DNA from: Rickettsiales bacterium UBA1997
Lineage (GTDB): Bacteria > Pseudomonadota > Alphaproteobacteria > Rickettsiales > UBA1997
NCBI GenBank assembly: GCA_002335845.1
Contig: DDCV01000102.1
Span: forward strand, 1 to 11,101
Length of the DNA stretch: 11,101 bases
Direction of reading: 5' to 3'
The notes beneath the pieces were generated by a model. The model saw only the letters and a list, made by a program, of their open reading frames with translations, ran no database searches and was not told where the DNA came from. Position numbers and translations under genes: made by a program. Positions 8,522 through 11,101 of this stretch are shown one piece after another. The number at the start of each line of letters is the position of its first letter. Position 1 is the first letter of the stretch.

Positions 8522-8543
8522 GGTCTTTTGGCTAGCTAAGACC
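8522..8543 (+). terminator. Hairpin after map, possible weak terminator
   Basis: GGTCTT (8522-8527) pairs perfectly with AAGACC (8538-8543) around a 10-base loop, 40 bases after the map stop. The stem is GC-richer than its surroundings. No T run follows on the plus strand (GACAATAAAA), so it is not a textbook Rho-independent terminator; it could protect the mRNA 3' end. Its position argues that the next coding region starts downstream of it, at 8586 rather than at the TTG at 8505. Confidence 0.3.
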
Positions 8544-8585
8544 GACAATAAAATACATGAGTTAATTAAAAATGGTAATATTAAG

Positions 8586-9146
8586 GTGTTTTTCTGCAAG
8601 TTAATAAACAGACTATTTGCGACACTGATCCTTATAACATTTCTTACGTCGCCATCTATTGCAAAAAATATTGATATTGAGGAAGCTGCTCCTAAATATA
8701 AAAAAGAAAATAAATTTTCAATTAACACCGGATCGTTTATTTATCATTTCTACAATCCTGGGGAAAATAATTATACTGAGCTTTTTGACAATAAATATTT
8801 TTCTGCCGGAATAAATATTTTTCGAGGGCTAGATCTTTCTATTGGAACTTTTAAAAATAGCTATGGCGATAGATGTGCTATGATTGGCGTTGAGAAAAAT
8901 TGGCATGATTTTAATAAAAAAACATCATTTGAGGGCTTTTACTCTTATGCGGGGGAGTTCTTTTTTAAATCTTTTAGAAACTGCAAAAATCAAGGAGTCT
9001 ACAAAAACTTTCGTAACTCAGTGGGAATTGGATTCGCACCCTATATTTATCACGGAGTTGAGTACAAAGTTACAAATAACATGAGTCTTAAAGGTGGCAT
9101 AATAGTTCCCGGACTCTTTACATCAACAATACATTGGTCTTTCTAG
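8586..9146 (+). CDS. Secreted outer-membrane beta-barrel protein, PagP-like
   Basis: Starting at the GTG at 8586, the protein has 186 residues, the size of the PagP precursor, with a good signal peptide (Lys5/Arg9, hydrophobic core 11-20, likely cleavage after SIA at 26). The rest alternates polar and aromatic residues like a small barrel and ends in Phe, the usual outer-membrane insertion signature. The arrangement YHF (53-55), FKNSYG (89-94) and VPG...HWSF (174-186) resembles PagP's WHARF, FKDSW and IPG...WMRFQF, which would suggest palmitoyl transfer to lipid A. Asn91 stands where PagP has a catalytic Asp, and two cysteines (97, 133) could form a disulfide. The frame is open back to a TTG at 8505, which would put 27 extra residues before the signal peptide, so I prefer the GTG. 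An unrelated beta-barrel is the alternative. Confidence 0.5.
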   Translation: MFFCKLINRLFATLILITFLTSPSIAKNIDIEEAAPKYKKENKFSINTGSFIYHFYNPGENNYTELFDNKYFSAGINIFRGLDLSIGTFKNSYGDRCAMIGVEKNWHDFNKKTSFEGFYSYAGEFFFKSFRNCKNQGVYKNFRNSVGIGFAPYIYHGVEYKVTNNMSLKGGIIVPGLFTSTIHWSF

Positions 9147-9299
9147 ACTTGTTAAGCTTTTGATGCATCTTATATCTTACGCCATTTAACTTTATAATTA
9201 ACGATATGAGATCATGCATATTGACTATTATACGGCTCTTTATAAGGTCGCCACTGTTGTGATATTTGCAATTTTCATGAGACTCTTATAGATTGTAGT

Positions 9300-9315
9300 T
9301 AAAAAACTAAAATTT
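9300..9315 (+). repeat. Left copy of a 16-base direct repeat flanking the decarboxylase gene
   Basis: The sequence TAAAAAACTAAAATTT occurs here and again, identical and in the same direction, at 10422-10437, on the two sides of the UDP-glucuronate decarboxylase gene. In DNA this AT-rich a 16-base match may be chance. Confidence 0.4.
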
Positions 9316-9341
9316 ATAATTATTTAACAATACCAAAAAAA

Positions 9342-9365
9342 GATATTAAAGAAGGTTTTAATATC
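9342..9365. promoter_or_regulatory. Inverted repeat upstream of the decarboxylase promoter
   Basis: GATATTAAA (9342-9350) and TTTAATATC (9357-9365) form a perfect 9-bp inverted repeat around GAAGGT. It ends 28 bases before the -10 box, covering about -40 to -63, where an activator or a repressor could bind. Read on the minus strand, the hairpin is followed by seven T residues, so it could also stop antisense transcription; the stem is very AT-rich for a terminator. Confidence 0.35.
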
Positions 9366-9392
9366 ATCTATATTGTTGCTAAGTTTGTATTA

Positions 9393-9398
9393 TATAAT
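9393..9398 (+). promoter_or_regulatory. Consensus -10 box placing the transcript start at the GTG codon
   Basis: TATAAT is a perfect -10 hexamer. Its last base lies six bases before the GTG at 9405, so RNA should start at or within a base or two of that codon. The best -35-like sequence, TTGTTG at 9373-9378, is only 14 bases upstream instead of 16-18, which makes the promoter imperfect or factor-dependent. No Shine-Dalgarno precedes the GTG. Confidence 0.5.
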
Positions 9399-9404
9399 TT
9401 ACCA

Positions 9405-10340
9405 GTGAAAAAAAAAAGAATATTGGTTACAGGAGGTGCTGGCTTTATTGGCTCTCATCTATGTGAAAAGCTTCTCGAGCTAGAAAATCATGTCATTTCA
9501 ATTGATAACTATTTTTCAGGCAATAAGGCCAATATATCTAATTTGATTGATCACCCTAACTTTGAATCCGTTAGACATGATATAACATCTCCAATCCACA
9601 TTGAAGTTGATGAAATTTATAACTTTGCCTGCCCAGCTTCCCCAGTATATTATCAGCATAACTCTATTCATACCGTTAAAACATGTGTTATGGGAGCTGT
9701 TAATATGTTAGATTTGGCTAGAGATGTTAGGGCAAAAATTATGCAGGCCTCTACCTCAGAAATTTATGGCGATCCACTGCTCCATCCACAAAAAGAAAAT
9801 TACTTTGGCAATGTTAATATAATTGGCCCAAGATCCTGTTACGATGAAGGAAAAAGAGTGGCGGAGACATTATTTTTTGATTATCATCGCCAATATGAAA
9901 TTGACATCAGGGTTATAAGAATATTTAACACTTATGGCCCAAAAATGTCTATTAATGATGGCAGGGTAGTTTCTAATTTTATTGTTCAGGCATTAAGGGG
10001 GGAAGATATCACAATTTATGGCAATGGCATGCAAACTAGATCATTTTGTTATATCGATGATTTAATTACTGGTATTGTTAGCTTTATGAATAATAAAAAT
10101 GAAACTGGACCAGTAAACCTAGGCAATCCTACTGAGTTTACCATGCTGGAATTAGCAAATTTAGTTATAAATTTAACAGATTCCAAATCAAAAATAGTTT
10201 TTTATCCTTTGCCAGAAAATGATCCGATGCAAAGAAGGCCCGATATCAATAAGGCCAAGAAGTTGATTGATTTTAACCCCTCTATAAAGCTGGAAGATGG
10301 CTTGCGCAGAACTATAGAATATTTTAAGAAGATAGTCTAG
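9405..10340 (+). CDS. UDP-glucuronate decarboxylase (UDP-xylose synthase)
   Basis: The 311-residue protein is a short-chain dehydrogenase of the extended type and closely follows bacterial UXS: it oxidises and decarboxylates UDP-glucuronate to UDP-xylose with bound NAD. Visible marks are [12 protein letters not shown] (8-19), [11 protein letters not shown] (34-44), the UXS-typical [13 protein letters not shown] (72-84), TSEIYGDP (117-124), the catalytic Tyr146 and Lys150 in [16 protein letters not shown] (172-179), and the sugar-binding [15 protein letters not shown] (206-220) and RRPDI (277-281). The length is that of a stand-alone enzyme with no membrane anchor and no ArnA-type fusion. UDP-xylose would feed a surface polysaccharide or LPS; no glycosyltransferase is in the window to show which. 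The GTG start gives the normal N-terminus [11 protein letters not shown]. It stands alone between a leader region and a convergent palindrome. Confidence 0.93.
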   Translation: MKKKRILVTGGAGFIGSHLCEKLLELENHVISIDNYFSGNKANISNLIDHPNFESVRHDITSPIHIEVDEIYNFACPASPVYYQHNSIHTVKTCVMGAVNMLDLARDVRAKIMQASTSEIYGDPLLHPQKENYFGNVNIIGPRSCYDEGKRVAETLFFDYHRQYEIDIRVIRIFNTYGPKMSINDGRVVSNFIVQALRGEDITIYGNGMQTRSFCYIDDLITGIVSFMNNKNETGPVNLGNPTEFTMLELANLVINLTDSKSKIVFYPLPENDPMQRRPDINKAKKLIDFNPSIKLEDGLRRTIEYFKKIV

Positions 10341-10373
10341 TAAAAATATAACCTATCTAGAGGTGGTAATGAC

Positions 10374-10389
10374 AAAGTCCATAGACTTT
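10374..10389 (+). terminator. Short hairpin after the decarboxylase gene
   Basis: AAAGTC and GACTTT form a perfect 6-bp stem with a 4-base loop, 34 bases after the stop codon. Only the stem's own TTT follows, then AAGACTTTC, so it is a poor intrinsic terminator by sequence. Confidence 0.25.
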
Positions 10390-10421
10390 AAGACTTTCAA
10401 CTTAACTGTGTAAATGATTTC

Positions 10422-10437
10422 TAAAAAACTAAAATTT
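10422..10437 (+). repeat. Right copy of a 16-base direct repeat flanking the decarboxylase gene
   Basis: This is identical to 9300-9315. It lies 22 bases before the large palindrome and 82 bases after the decarboxylase stop codon. Confidence 0.4.
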
Positions 10438-10458
10438 CACATAAATTAACTCTATTAA

Positions 10459-10625
10459 TAATGCCAATTTCTATCTTTAGAAGTGCTATTATGCTAGATC
10501 TTTTTTACTTGAAGCCAGCATTAAATTTGGGCGTGGTATCAGGATATAACTTGTCAAATTTAGTACTGGCTTCAAGTAAAAAAGATGACGCATTATTATG
10601 CTTCTAAAGATGGAAAATGGCATTA
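10459..10625. mobile_element. Large palindromic element (MITE-like)
   Basis: Arms of about 70 bases face each other with no gaps: 10459-10529 against the reverse complement of 10555-10625, with about 12 mismatches. The longest perfect block is ATCTTTTTTACTTGAAGCCAG, at 10498-10518 and 10566-10586. About 25 bases of unpaired sequence lie at the centre. Both ends read TA-ATGCC...GGCAT-TA, so the outer TA could be a target duplication as made by IS630/Tc1-type transposases, although it can equally be part of the palindrome. There is no room for a transposase, so it would be a non-autonomous element. It lies between two convergent genes and its right end forms the stop codon of the hydrolase gene. 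It could also act as a two-way transcription barrier. Confidence 0.7.
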
Positions 10626-11101
10626 CTCACCCTTAACCATGCCCACAAAGTTTTGCCTTTGTTTGCTGCCAACCTTTCTTAAGCTAATAAATTTAACATG
10701 ATTTTGCGGATTCTCTTCGTCAATTTTTATTCCCCATAGGGACTCTATGTCATTTGGCACTGCACTATATCTTAAATCTGCTATCACATTATTAGAATTG
10801 GGGTGAAGGTAAATATAGCCCTTAGTAAAATGAGAAAACCTACGAATATCATCTCTTTGCTTTGAACCTTTGGGAATCTTATCAAAAACTAACTCTTTAT
10901 CTATAGCCTCAACCTTTGACCCTTTATAAAAAACAGTATTACGAAAAGGCCTTACATTAACTGCATCAATATAATAATTATTGCCAGATTTATAAACGCT
11001 GCGCCACAAAATATTATTAGCTAGCGACGGATTCATAAAAATTTTTTCAACCTCGTGACCTCTGTTTTTAGCTACATCTAATATGTATGATTTTGCTGAT
11101 A
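10623..11101 (-). CDS. DUF457/YdjM-like metal-dependent hydrolase, C-terminal part (truncated by window edge)
   Basis: The frame stays open from the stop at 10623 to the right edge, about 159 residues, so the ATG at 11036 is internal and not the start. Residues just before it read KSYILDVAKNRGHEVEKIF, a plausible continuation. Marks of the C-terminal domain of this membrane-bound hydrolase family are MNPSLANNILWRSVYK, GYIYLHPNSNN, VIADLRYSAVPNDI and LWGIKID, matching the family pattern of a WR-v-y segment, a D-LRYS segment and a LWGI segment. The N-terminal membrane helices and His-rich metal site lie outside the window, so catalysis cannot be judged. Substrates for this family are poorly known. 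The stop codon TAA coincides with the end of the large palindrome, which may have set the present C-terminus. Confidence 0.65.
   Translation of the reverse strand, partial: SAKSYILDVAKNRGHEVEKIFMNPSLANNILWRSVYKSGNNYYIDAVNVRPFRNTVFYKGSKVEAIDKELVFDKIPKGSKQRDDIRRFSHFTKGYIYLHPNSNNVIADLRYSAVPNDIESLWGIKIDEENPQNHVKFISLRKVGSKQRQNFVGMVKGE

Larger units (their letters stand above)
9147..9404. promoter_or_regulatory. Intergenic region before UDP-glucuronate decarboxylase gene
   Basis: This 258-base gap holds no RNA gene that I recognise. From left to right it contains a possible 25-codon hydrophobic reading frame (9214-9291), the first copy of a 16-base direct repeat (9300-9315), a 9-bp hairpin (9342-9365) and a perfect -10 box TATAAT (9393-9398). 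The first part (9147-9213) shows no clear terminator for the beta-barrel gene. Confidence 0.5.

Noticed and set aside
8505..8585. TTG start extending the beta-barrel protein by 27 residues
   Set aside because: The extension runs through the hairpin after map and puts a long non-signal stretch before the signal peptide.
8453..8728. Minus-strand open frame across the map/beta-barrel junction
   Set aside because: It overlaps the end of map and the signal peptide of the next gene; no recognisable features.
8884..9084. Plus-strand open frame of 66 codons
   Set aside because: It lies in another frame inside the beta-barrel gene, whose own frame has a signal peptide and barrel pattern.
10459..10625. 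Reading the palindrome as an ordinary bidirectional terminator
   Set aside because: A stem of about 70 bp with its T runs inside the arms is far larger than intrinsic terminators, although it may still affect transcription.
1..11101. CRISPR array, tRNA or rRNA genes
   Set aside because: No regularly spaced direct repeats and no tRNA or rRNA signature were seen on either strand.

Overview
The window is AT-rich and reads like an alphaproteobacterium with a compact, low-GC genome. The evidence for the lineage is the style of AcpS and the other housekeeping proteins, the near absence of Shine-Dalgarno motifs, and what looks like a palindromic insert inside a protein gene (a habit known from Rickettsiales). 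The assignment is inference. Complete-looking nucleotide, phospholipid and thiamine-pathway genes argue against an extremely reduced symbiont.

Left part (1-4672, minus strand): a tightly packed biosynthetic operon, in transcription order acpS, gpsA, guaA, pyrC, thiD (thiD runs off the left edge). It covers acyl-carrier-protein activation, glycerol-3-phosphate for phospholipids, GMP synthesis, pyrimidine synthesis and HMP(-P) phosphorylation. Junctions are 1-nt overlap, 1-nt gap, 27-nt gap and 13-nt overlap. GuaA carries an extra stretch of about 30 residues whose DNA forms an imperfect hairpin.

Middle (4797-8482, plus strand, divergent from the first operon across a 124-bp region): three membrane or exported proteins with the architecture of the inner-membrane platform of a type IV pilus or type II secretion machine (a GspL or PilM-PilN-like fusion, a PilO/GspM-like protein, a PilP/GspC-like periplasmic protein). 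They are followed after 40 nt by map, methionine aminopeptidase. No secretin, motor ATPase or pilin lies in the window.

Right part: a secreted beta-barrel protein resembling the lipid A palmitoyltransferase PagP (8586-9146), a 258-bp gap holding a strong -10 box and a hairpin, then a UDP-glucuronate decarboxylase gene (9405-10340) that appears to be transcribed without a leader. PagP-like lipid A modification and UDP-xylose supply both concern the cell surface. The convergent space after it holds a large palindrome (10459-10625, arms about 70 bp, TA at each end) that looks like a MITE or other palindromic repeat. It abuts the stop codon of a minus-strand gene that enters from the right edge, the C-terminal part of a DUF457/YdjM-like metal-dependent hydrolase.
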